A stretch of DNA of 13,472 nucleotides from Microscillaceae bacterium (GTDB lineage: Bacteria; Bacteroidota; Bacteroidia; Cytophagales; Microscillaceae): assembly GCA_003483885.1 (NCBI GenBank), contig DMXI01000294.1, positions 1 through 13,472 on the forward strand. Reading direction: 5' to 3'. Position 1 is the stretch's first letter. Every line of letters begins with the position of its first letter. A program made the translations under genes and the position numbers. Under the pieces are notes generated by a model that was given only the letters and a program-made list of their open reading frames with translations, was not told the origin of the DNA and did no database searches. This document shows, in pieces, positions 1 through 6,330 of this stretch.

Positions 1-198
1 CGTTATGAGGATTACAATCGAAACGAAATCACACTCACTCATTTTAAGTTTGTAGAGGGTAATTTCTTTTATGATATGGAAAATATCCAATTAGATAACT
101 GTAGCAAACCACGTTTTATAGATGAATTTGACCTCAGTCAGGTAACAAAGTATACCGTCTCTAAGCAAGAGCTGGAACAAATACTTAAGGACAAATAA
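1..198 (+). CDS. 3' end of an unidentified gene (partial)
   Basis: Frame 1 is open from the first base to a TAA at 196-198, giving the last 65 residues of a protein whose start lies outside the window. The visible part is rich in acidic and aromatic residues (RYEDYNRNE..., ...FVEGNFFYDME...) and ends in a lysine-rich helix-like tail (KQELEQILKDK). I recognise no domain and cannot assign a function. The codon use looks like that of the neighbouring genes. It is convergent with the AraC-family gene, with only 13 bp between the two stop codons and no obvious terminator hairpin between them. Confidence 0.65.
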   Translation, partial: RYEDYNRNEITLTHFKFVEGNFFYDMENIQLDNCSKPRFIDEFDLSQVTKYTVSKQELEQILKDK

Positions 199-211
199 AA
201 CTCAAATTACA

Positions 212-1096
212 TTAGGCTACTACTTGCATTTGCTCCCGAAATTGATTGGGGGCAATGCCTGCTTCTTTTTTGAAAAAACGGTTGAAATAAGCTGGGTCCT
301 CAAAACCTAAATCGTAGGCAATGGTTTTTACTTGTTTGTCTGAATAAAACAATTCCCGCTTGGCCTCCAGAATAAGCCGTTCTTTGATGACCTCACTGGG
401 AGAAACACCTTTGAGTTGTTTGATTTTTTTGGTGAGGGTTTTGGAAGCAATGCCCAGCAACTCGGCATAATCACTTACTTGATGGAGTTTACGGTAGTTT
501 TTTTCTACCAAAAAGCTAAAGTTGCGTAAAAAGTCGTTTTCTTCAGGAGCTTGTTGGGCATCTATTTGCCGGGCCGCCAATACCAAAAACAAGCGCAAGT
601 AATTTTGTATCACTTCTTGATGGCCAAAACCGGGATTCTCGAACTCTTTGAGAATCTTCTCGACAATATTTTCCAAATCGGGTACTACTTCGCTATTCAA
701 GTTTACAAAAGGCACTTTATAGACATTGTTAAATAAAATGCCATTGCAAGAAGTAGCTTTGTGGTAGGTTTCTACACAGTGAAAATCCTGCGAAAACGCC
801 AGACGATAACCACGTTGTACTTCCTCAGTTTCTACCGAAAAGGCCTGTCCCGGATTGAGAAAAAAAATGGCCTCCCCTTCTACTTCGTAGCGTTTAAAAT
901 CGATTTGATAGTAAGCTTTTCCTTCTTTGATCCAAATAATATTGAATAACCTATGTTGGATAGGGTCTTGGAGCGCGCAAGGCTTGGTAAAGTTGGCTTG
1001 GCAGAGTTTAAAATCGGTTTGATCAGTAACCGAGTTGAGTTTATAAGTCTTTATCCCGCCTGTAGTAGTAATGAGTGCTTGCATATGGTGATTCAT
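212..1096 (-). CDS. AraC-family transcriptional regulator
   Basis: This 294-residue protein has the classical AraC/XylS layout. An N-terminal cupin-like sensing part spans about residues 30-125, with a beta-rich stretch (YYQIDFKRYEVEGEAIFFLNP) typical of AraC_binding domains. The C-terminal double helix-turn-helix spans about residues 190-290. The second helix-turn-helix carries the family signature IAYDLGFEDPAYFNRFFKK followed by GIAPNQFR, so DNA binding is well supported. The ligand cannot be told from sequence. The start ATG at 1096 is preceded by an A-rich stretch, and a second ATG lies four codons in. The gene is transcribed away from the VWA gene; the roughly 400-bp space between them carries a MITE-2 copy 58 bp upstream of this start. 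Such regulators in Bacteroidota often control a neighbouring gene, but no target stands out here. Confidence 0.93.
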   Translation of the reverse strand: MNHHMQALITTTGGIKTYKLNSVTDQTDFKLCQANFTKPCALQDPIQHRLFNIIWIKEGKAYYQIDFKRYEVEGEAIFFLNPGQAFSVETEEVQRGYRLAFSQDFHCVETYHKATSCNGILFNNVYKVPFVNLNSEVVPDLENIVEKILKEFENPGFGHQEVIQNYLRLFLVLAARQIDAQQAPEENDFLRNFSFLVEKNYRKLHQVSDYAELLGIASKTLTKKIKQLKGVSPSEVIKERLILEAKRELFYSDKQVKTIAYDLGFEDPAYFNRFFKKEAGIAPNQFREQMQVVA

Positions 1097-1154
1097 TTTT
1101 TTGAGGTAAGATAGTAACCCTGGAAACCATGGGATAGTTCAATGGAAAAGTGCT

Positions 1155-1311
1155 CAATGCTGTTTCCTTAAGGTATTTTGTTATTCACATAGCTTACCAG
1201 CGTCCCGCAAGCTCGCCCAACATTCCCCGAATGTTGTCGGCTCCTGATCATCAGGAGGGAACTTCTGTAACTCGACAAGGGACTCGAAGAGTTGTTAAGG
1301 AAACAGCATTG
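1155..1311. mobile_element. MITE-2 copy 1: short inverted-repeat element
   Basis: A 157-bp segment is bounded by perfect 17-bp terminal inverted repeats: CAATGCTGTTTCCTTAA at 1155-1171 and its reverse complement at 1295-1311. The same ends bound the element at 9298-9420, and the right-hand inner sequence (GGACTCGA...TTGTTAAGG) is shared in the same orientation, so this is one dispersed family. The interior forms two strong hairpins: CAACATTC/GAATGTTG with a 3-nt loop (1218-1236) and CTCCTGA/TCAGGAG with a 3-nt loop (1241-1257). Only short spurious ORFs cross it. Its flanks (GAAAAGTGCT and TTTGGTCAAA) show no target duplication, unlike the second copy. It lies between the divergent AraC and VWA genes, so it could affect their promoters. 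Confidence 0.8.
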
Positions 1312-1438
1312 TTTGGTCAAATCCCATTTTATAGGTTTTCTTTCATTCACCTATCGATTTTAAGCTTTGTAAAATCCTTGTAAAACAGTTTACAATGCCT
1401 TTGCAGGGCTTTTACAGCCACTTTGAGGGGTGTTCGCC

Positions 1439-1446
1439 TACTTTTG
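1439..1446 (+). promoter_or_regulatory. possible Bacteroidota -7 promoter element
   Basis: TACTTTTG matches the Bacteroidota -7 consensus TAnnTTTG exactly and lies 51 bp before the VWA gene start. No convincing -33 TTG was found 19-21 bp upstream (the nearest TTTG, 1422-1425, is 13 bp away), so this is only a candidate. The rest of 1312-1497, between MITE-2 and the gene, shows nothing else that I can name. Confidence 0.3.
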
Positions 1447-1497
1447 CTGAGAGTCTAATTAAAAGTTACTCTACTGTACATTTTAAACCCCAATATT

Positions 1498-2880
1498 ATG
1501 AAAACGCTTTTGACATTTTTATTAATTCTGGTTGGTTGTTTCCAGAGTTTTGCTCAGCGAGGGTATTCTTCGGCTTCTTTTGCGATGGGTAAACAACGAT
1601 CCAACCACTTGATTATTCCCAAACCTTCGGAAATCGTACTGGAGGAGTTTTTCAATTACCATACGCATAACCTTACCCAGCCCAATCGTGGCTACAATGT
1701 AGGCTTGGATTTGCGATGGGGAAACCCCTACATCAATCACCAACAAAATGAGGCCCTATTACAGGTAGGGTTTACCACCCATAAAAATAGCCATTTTGTA
1801 GATAATACGCCTTTGAATATTTGCCTGGTGATTGATAGGAGTAGTTCGATGTCAGGCCAACGCATTGCTCACGCTCGGCAAAGTGCCTTGACTTTGTTGA
1901 AAAAATTGCGTCCTCAAGATCGCATGTCCATTGTCACATTTGACCACGAGGTGCAGGTATTGCTAAAGCATGAACCTGCTGGCAACAAACGTAAAATTGG
2001 GCAAATTATCCGCTCTATTGCCACCCGAGGTAGCACTGACCTCAACAGCGGGTTGATCAAAGGTTATGAATTGATTGCACAACAATACCGCGAAAATGCC
2101 AACAATAAGGTGCTGATGCTTACCGATGTATTGACCAACACGGGGCAGATAGACATAGAGGCTATCGTGAAAAACGCACACAACTATAGCAAAAATCACC
2201 AAATAGGTATTACCATGGTCGCCATTGGGGTGCAAGTAAACGATGCTTTGGCTCGTCAAATTACCAGTAGTGGACAACACACGTTTCATTATATCAATGA
2301 CTCTGAAGATATACAGAAAGTATTTGTAGATGAGGTCGAGAGCATTTTTTCTACCATTGCCAAGGATGTAAGCCTTACCCTGGAGTTTGACCGTAATCTT
2401 AATCTACAAGAGTTTTACGGCTATGCTCCAAGTATTGGCAACAACAAAATCACTCTCCAACTCAACAATATGAATGCGGGGCTTACTCAAGTAGTGTTGG
2501 CAAAATTCAAAGCATCACAGCTAAGCGGAAAGGTGCTTGCCACCCTATCTTACTTTGATGTGGAAAAGAAAAGCAGAGTAACCCAGCAACAAACCATTCG
2601 CTTATACAATCACCCCCGTGGCTGGTTAGATATGCTTAGTGATCTGGAAGTAAAAAAGTGTGTTTCTATCGCCGAAATGGCCAATTGTTTGAAAAAAATG
2701 GCGATCCAATTAGATAAACCTTCTCCCCAAAAGGCGGATTTTATGCAAGTAAAAGATATGCTCGAGATACAAATTAAGGATATAAAAAGGCGCTACCAAC
2801 AGAAGGTAGACAATGATGTGCAACGGGTATTGGCAATGCTGGAAAAATATGCCCGAGCCATACGCCCTCTAGCTAAATGA
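1498..2880 (+). CDS. exported von Willebrand factor A domain protein
   Basis: This 460-residue protein begins with a signal peptide (MKTLLTFLLILVGCFQSFAQ). Signal peptidase I cleavage after FA|Q is likely, although LVGC could also pass as a lipobox. Residues 41-75 (PSEIVLEEFFNY...) resemble the N-terminal segment of YfbK-type VWA proteins. The VWA domain spans about residues 103-285 and has a complete metal-ion-dependent adhesion site: D113-x-S115-x-S117 in DRSSSMSG, T180 in GSTDLNSG and D210 in MLTD. The C-terminal half is beta-rich and ends in a helical, lysine-rich tail. An intact MIDAS predicts divalent-metal-dependent protein binding at the cell surface or in the periplasm. The partner is unknown, and no MoxR ATPase gene is adjacent. 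The gene stands alone and ends at a terminator. Confidence 0.92.
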   Translation: MKTLLTFLLILVGCFQSFAQRGYSSASFAMGKQRSNHLIIPKPSEIVLEEFFNYHTHNLTQPNRGYNVGLDLRWGNPYINHQQNEALLQVGFTTHKNSHFVDNTPLNICLVIDRSSSMSGQRIAHARQSALTLLKKLRPQDRMSIVTFDHEVQVLLKHEPAGNKRKIGQIIRSIATRGSTDLNSGLIKGYELIAQQYRENANNKVLMLTDVLTNTGQIDIEAIVKNAHNYSKNHQIGITMVAIGVQVNDALARQITSSGQHTFHYINDSEDIQKVFVDEVESIFSTIAKDVSLTLEFDRNLNLQEFYGYAPSIGNNKITLQLNNMNAGLTQVVLAKFKASQLSGKVLATLSYFDVEKKSRVTQQQTIRLYNHPRGWLDMLSDLEVKKCVSIAEMANCLKKMAIQLDKPSPQKADFMQVKDMLEIQIKDIKRRYQQKVDNDVQRVLAMLEKYARAIRPLAK

Positions 2881-2932
2881 TCAAACTGTTTTTTCAGCTA
2901 TTTTGCTACTTATTTTTTATGCTATGAACACG

Positions 2933-2968
2933 AAAGCACTGCCAACTAATTTGGTAGTGCTTTCTTTT
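2933..2968 (+). terminator. intrinsic terminator between convergent genes
   Basis: An 11-bp stem, AAAGCACTGCC (2933-2943) pairing with GGTAGTGCTTT (2953-2963) through one G-T wobble, encloses a 9-nt loop and is followed by CTTTT. It lies 52 bp after the VWA stop and directly at the end of the minus-strand Crp/Fnr gene. It should stop the VWA transcript and may hinder transcription from the other side. Confidence 0.75.
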
Positions 2969-3662
2969 AGACATATTGGGAATTGGCAATTCGATGGAGT
3001 CGCTGGGTGTCTTTTAGTACAATGACTTTGTGCTCGATCGTAATAAGTTGCGCTTCCTTAAACTCCTTGAGCAAGCGCCCCAAACTTTCCCGAGCGGTGC
3101 CCACAATATTGGCCAGATCTTCTCTGGGGAGCACGATTTCTCCTGATTGAGGAGAAGCATCCTGGTATTTTTGCTGCAAGATTAACAGAAACAAGGCCAG
3201 TCGCTCACGCAACGGCTTTTGGGCCAAAACGGTGATGGTGTTCACCATGACTCCAAACTCGTGGCTCATGTTTTGAATCAACAATGATTGTAAGCTGGGA
3301 ATCTGGAGCAATAATTTCTCAAACTTTTCTTTGCTAATAAATAACAGGCAACAATCCTCAAGCGCTTCACAAGAATCTTCGTAGCGTTCGTTGCAAAGCA
3401 AGGCATGGTAACCCAACAAATCACCTTCTTTGTAGATATAGAAAATTTGATCTTTGCCGTCTAATCCAGTTTTAAAAATTTTGGCTTTTCCCTTTTGCAC
3501 AATAAAAACCCCGGTGGGCACGCCTTCTTCATAAAAAATAAGCTTCCCTTTTTTGAAAAGTAAGGTATCGGCTTGATTCAAAAACAAGGTTTGCTCTTCA
3601 GCGGCAAGCGAGGAAAGTATCTTATCGCTTTGGAAGTTGAATTTTTCTACATCAATTTTCAT
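2967..3662 (-). CDS. Crp/Fnr-family transcriptional regulator
   Basis: I chose the start at MKIDVEKF (3662), giving 231 residues, the usual family length. An upstream in-frame ATG at 3719 would add 19 unusual residues and would put the coding region over the dyad at 3699-3718. Residues 14-120 form the cyclic-nucleotide-binding-like beta roll (LLFKKGKLIFYEEG..VFIVQKGKAKIFKTG..GKDQIFYIYKEGDLLGYHALL). A dimerisation helix follows at about 120-148, then a winged HTH at 151-220 with recognition segment REDLANIVGTARESLGRLLKEF. The canonical Crp phosphate-binding arginine-serine segment is replaced by NERYEDSCEALED, and no N-terminal FNR cysteine cluster is present, so the signal is probably neither cAMP in the E. 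coli manner nor an FNR-type cluster. It is divergent from the small membrane gene and the sbtAB cluster. Confidence 0.92.
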   Translation of the reverse strand: MKIDVEKFNFQSDKILSSLAAEEQTLFLNQADTLLFKKGKLIFYEEGVPTGVFIVQKGKAKIFKTGLDGKDQIFYIYKEGDLLGYHALLCNERYEDSCEALEDCCLLFISKEKFEKLLLQIPSLQSLLIQNMSHEFGVMVNTITVLAQKPLRERLALFLLILQQKYQDASPQSGEIVLPREDLANIVGTARESLGRLLKEFKEAQLITIEHKVIVLKDTQRLHRIANSQYV

Positions 3663-3698
3663 AGAATAATCATTGCTAATAAAAACAAAATTGCGGCA

Positions 3699-3718
3699 TG
3701 TTACACAAAAACGTAACA
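3699..3718. promoter_or_regulatory. 20-bp dyad upstream of the Crp/Fnr gene, candidate operator
   Basis: TGTTAC-N8-GTAACA is a perfect inverted repeat with 6-bp arms, centred 46-47 bp upstream of the preferred regulator start and about 75 bp upstream of the divergent small membrane gene. Its size and symmetry fit a Crp/Fnr-family dimer, so autoregulation and shared control of both divergent genes are plausible. It matches neither TGTGA-N6-TCACA (Crp) nor TTGAT-N4-ATCAA (Fnr). The inner part has the GTnAC half-site shape seen in other members of the superfamily. The binding protein is inferred from position only. Confidence 0.5.
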
Positions 3719-3783
3719 ATTATCACATTTTAGCCCATCCAATATCCTATTTTCTTTTTTTCAAAAGCCCTTACTTTGTTTCA

Positions 3784-4134
3784 ATGTTCAGGCAAAAGTA
3801 CATATCGTTTACTGTAGGAATGACTTTGTTGGTCGGCGCTATCTTTGGGGGCGCCGGATTCCTACTCATAGAAGATGCCGAAAACTTTGAAAAAAGGGAA
3901 CTGGAAGAAAAGCTCAAGGAGTCGTCCACCTGGGGTACTCCAAAGCTGGGTAAATTTAAGTTAGGCAGTGATGACAATCATTCGCAAGAGGTTACGGATT
4001 CCCCTGCCTTGCCTATCCTTTTTCCCGCACTAGCACTCTCCCAATCGTCTGTCTGTTCATTTCTTTGCTCCCCAAAAGTTCCTCTGTTTATCCGTTACTG
4101 TATTCTTAAGATTGCTTGCCCACCATTGACTTAG
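3784..4134 (+). CDS. small single-pass membrane protein, unknown
   Basis: Using the ATG at 3784 (MFRQKYISF) gives 116 residues with one hydrophobic segment (residues 10-28, FTVGMTLLVGAIFGGAGFLLI), then a charged stretch (EDAENFEKRELEEKLKE) likely to form a short coiled coil outside the membrane. The frame is open upstream to 3673, but those residues overlap the regulatory dyad, so the later start is preferred. The last 45 residues (PALPILFPALALSQ...) look composition-driven. The gene may be shorter in reality or frameshifted. It sits between the Crp/Fnr gene and sbtA in the same direction as sbtA, 200 bp apart. The spacer holds only a weak CACCT/AGGTG hairpin (near 4270) and no firm terminator. 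No family recognised. Confidence 0.45.
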   Translation: MFRQKYISFTVGMTLLVGAIFGGAGFLLIEDAENFEKRELEEKLKESSTWGTPKLGKFKLGSDDNHSQEVTDSPALPILFPALALSQSSVCSFLCSPKVPLFIRYCILKIACPPLT

Positions 4135-4334
4135 GTTTGCGCTCTCAATTTTCCTGACCTTTTTACCTGCCTCTCTTGCCTGCCTTTTGAGAGGCTAACT
4201 TGGCCATTGTTGGGCCTTTGGTTTTGGAATTTAAGGGCCTCCCCATTCATTCGTTTTCCCTTTGCATCGCCCACCTATCAGGTGAGCCACAGGGTCCTAT
4301 TGCTTCTTTCAAAAAATAAAATCTTACAGAACTC

Positions 4335-5330
4335 ATGGATATCAATCTAATCATCAGTAACATTTTGTCGGCTCCCGTGCTTTTTTTCTTCTTGGGAATG
4401 CTGGCCGTTTGGGTCAAATCTGACCTGGAAATTCCCAATGCTTTATCGAAATTCTTTTCCTTGTACTTGCTGTTAGACATCGGTTTTCATGGTGGGTACG
4501 AGCTTTATCATAATGGTTTTTCCTGGAATATAGTGGCTATTCTGACAGTGTGTTTCTTAATGGCTTCTATTATCCCCTTATATTCGTTTTTTATTCTCAA
4601 ACGCAAATTCGACACTGCCAATGCGGCGGCTATTGCTGCTACTTTTGGCTCCATCAGCGCAGTTACTTTTATTACCACCATTGCTTTTTTGGAATCGGCC
4701 AAAATCACCTATGGCGGCTACATGGTAGCAGGTATGGCATTGATGGAGTCTCCAGCCATCATTGTAGGGGTTATTCTTTTTCAGTTATTCAAAAACAAAG
4801 AGAACAACCTCGATAAAGCAGGCAAAAACCAGAGTTATCGTCGTCCAAAATGGGGGAAAATTTTAAATGATGCTTTTTTCAATGGATCCGTGCTTCTATT
4901 GGTGGGAGCTTTACTCATCGGCCTTATTACTGGAGATACTGGTTGGAAGGCGTTTAAACCCTTTGATGCTATTTTTAAGGGCATTCTGACCTTCTACCTG
5001 CTAGACAATGGCATTGTAGCGGCCCGCCGTTTGAAGTCACTCAAAAACTCCGCAGGCTTTCTCATTGGTTTTGGTATTTTAATGCCCCTCTTCAATGCCC
5101 TTATTGCAATTGTGCTGGCCAATCATTTACTAGGATTAGGCGAAGGAGACGCTTTGTTATTCACGGTGCTTACGGCAAGTGCATCTTACATAGCAGTACC
5201 TGCCGCCATGCGTTTGGCAGTTCCTGAATCTAACCCCGCTTTTACCGTGCCTGTTTCTCTGGGAATTGTTTTTCCTTTCAATATCATCGTGGGTATCCCA
5301 TTGTATTTTTATCTCATCCATATTCTTTAA
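4335..5330 (+). CDS. sbtA: SbtA, sodium-dependent bicarbonate transporter
   Basis: This 331-residue protein is almost wholly hydrophobic, with about ten membrane segments in two halves separated by a charged cytoplasmic loop at residues 153-176 (KNKENNLDKAGKNQSYRRPKWGK). That is the 5+5 arrangement of SbtA. The two glycine/serine-rich broken-helix motifs that bind sodium and bicarbonate in the family are recognisable: GSISAVTF at 105-112 and ASASYIAVPAAMR at 281-293. SbtA is a high-affinity Na+/HCO3- symporter of the inner membrane, best known from cyanobacteria but widespread elsewhere. The next gene encodes its PII-like partner 11 bp downstream, which confirms the call. In a non-photosynthetic bacterium the imported bicarbonate probably feeds carboxylases (anaplerosis, fatty-acid synthesis) or helps pH balance. 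That role is inferred. Confidence 0.93.
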   Translation: MDINLIISNILSAPVLFFFLGMLAVWVKSDLEIPNALSKFFSLYLLLDIGFHGGYELYHNGFSWNIVAILTVCFLMASIIPLYSFFILKRKFDTANAAAIAATFGSISAVTFITTIAFLESAKITYGGYMVAGMALMESPAIIVGVILFQLFKNKENNLDKAGKNQSYRRPKWGKILNDAFFNGSVLLLVGALLIGLITGDTGWKAFKPFDAIFKGILTFYLLDNGIVAARRLKSLKNSAGFLIGFGILMPLFNALIAIVLANHLLGLGEGDALLFTVLTASASYIAVPAAMRLAVPESNPAFTVPVSLGIVFPFNIIVGIPLYFYLIHIL

Positions 5331-5341
5331 TCTCCTGTCTT

Positions 5342-5656
5342 ATGAATTTTGAACCAAGAAAAAAAGTAGAAATCATCGTTGAGGCTGTCAAGCTTGACAC
5401 TTTAATCTATCAGTTGGAAGAAATTGGCGTACCTGGCTTTACGGTGGTAGGCAATATTTCCGGAAAGGGAGCCAATGGGGTACTGGATCATAATTGCAAG
5501 GCCAAGGTCTTTGAAAACACCTATCTTTTCACGGTGTGTACCGAAGCTCAAGCCCAGCAAGTCTTGGAATATGTAGAAGAAATTCTTCAGTATTTTTCAG
5601 GGGCTTGTTTCGTATCCGATGTGGCAGCTTTGGTTCCTCAAAAGGCAACGCCCTAA
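5342..5656 (+). CDS. sbtB: SbtB-like PII-family regulator of SbtA
   Basis: This 104-residue protein has the PII ferredoxin-like fold in outline: strand 1 (KKVEIIVEAVKLDTLIYQLEEIG), the family turn PGFTVVGNISGKGANGV at residues 30-46 (compare GYTV..xGKG..NV in cyanobacterial SbtB), a T-loop of about DHNCKAKVFEN, strand TYLFTVCTE, helix AQAQQVLEYVEEILQYF and a last strand GACFVSDVAALV. The usual SbtB C-terminal redox pair CGPxGC is absent; the protein ends at ...PQKATP. SbtB forms trimers that bind adenine nucleotides (AMP, ADP, ATP, cAMP) and sit on SbtA from the cytoplasm to gate transport. It is 11 bp downstream of sbtA and surely co-transcribed. Lack of the C-loop suggests no redox-dependent switch. 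Confidence 0.88.
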   Translation: MNFEPRKKVEIIVEAVKLDTLIYQLEEIGVPGFTVVGNISGKGANGVLDHNCKAKVFENTYLFTVCTEAQAQQVLEYVEEILQYFSGACFVSDVAALVPQKATP

Positions 5657-5697
5657 ATCTATTCAACATTTGACTCAATCGTAAAATACTTAAAACA

Positions 5698-6177
5698 ATG
5701 CATACAATGAATAGTGAAATCAATCAGGAACTTTGGTTGACTCACGCCAGAAAAATAGACGATCAGAAAGTAAAAGAAGCCGAGCAAACACTTAAAAAGA
5801 TTGCGAATGAAAACTTTGGGAAATATGAGCAACTCTTTGATCACACGCTCATTATTAGTGTTACGGTCAATCAAAAACAGTTTGATTATAAAGGAGTTAA
5901 AATCAATATCATCCCCCACCCTCAGAAACACAATGCCATTAGTCTACTCATTGGTACTTCGGTATGTACGCTGCACAATCATCCAGAAGTAGACTTTATG
6001 GAGATGCTGCAAAGAAACCACGATTCGCTATATGCCAAAGTGGCCATTATTGACGAAGAATACCTGGAGGTAGAAGCTTCGGCAGATTATGAGCATCTCA
6101 ACTCCAGTGAAATCACAGCGATGATTCATGAAGTAGCTCAAATGGGCTACTTGCTTCGCAAACAACTATTAAAATAA
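5698..6177 (+). CDS. YbjN/CesT-like small protein in the sbtAB cluster
   Basis: This is a 159-residue soluble protein with no signal peptide; an alternative ATG lies three codons in. The first 60 residues are helical and charged. The middle is beta-rich (HTLIISVTVNQKQFDYKGVKINIIPH, SLLIGTSVCTLHNH). The end (MEMLQRNHDSLYAKVAIIDEEYLEVEASADYEHLNSSEITAMIHEVAQMGYLLRKQLLK) follows the YbjN / type III chaperone-like pattern: a helix ending in N-H, two beta strands, then a long C-terminal helix. I infer that fold from pattern only, with modest confidence. Proteins of this fold commonly bind other proteins. The gene starts 41 bp after sbtB on the same strand and ends just before a strong terminator, so it is the third gene of the bicarbonate cluster. 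It has four histidines in IPHPQKHN and LHNHPE, but no catalytic motif is evident. Confidence 0.8.
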   Translation: MHTMNSEINQELWLTHARKIDDQKVKEAEQTLKKIANENFGKYEQLFDHTLIISVTVNQKQFDYKGVKINIIPHPQKHNAISLLIGTSVCTLHNHPEVDFMEMLQRNHDSLYAKVAIIDEEYLEVEASADYEHLNSSEITAMIHEVAQMGYLLRKQLLK

Positions 6178-6201
6178 TGATGAGCTCACTCAACTAGTCC
6201 G

Positions 6202-6250
6202 AAAAGCAACCAATCTGGATAAAATACTATCTGGTAAGGTTGCTTTTTTT
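6202..6250 (+). terminator. intrinsic terminator of the sbtAB cluster
   Basis: A perfect 10-bp stem, AAAAGCAACC (6202-6211) with GGTTGCTTTT (6238-6247), is followed by further T residues to 6250. The 26-nt loop contains a repeated ATCTGG. It begins 25 bp after the stop of the YbjN-like gene and closes the cluster that starts at sbtA. Confidence 0.85.
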
Positions 6251-6330
6251 ATTCTTTTGCTCCACTATTAGGTTTCTCTTGGGTATGGGTGATTAATTAT
6301 CATGATGATCAACCCAAAACAATCGCACCC

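Noticed and set aside
1150..1383. Small open frames on both strands over MITE-2 copy 1
   Set aside because: They are created by the inverted-repeat element and its flanks, and the translations show no recognisable protein character.
3699..3718. Crp or Fnr consensus box
   Set aside because: TGTTAC-N8-GTAACA matches neither the E. coli Crp nor the Fnr consensus, so only a generic operator is proposed.
3663..3719. Longer start for the Crp/Fnr regulator (19 extra residues)
   Set aside because: The added segment MLRFCVTCRNFVFISNDYS is not typical of the family and would include the dyad at 3699-3718.
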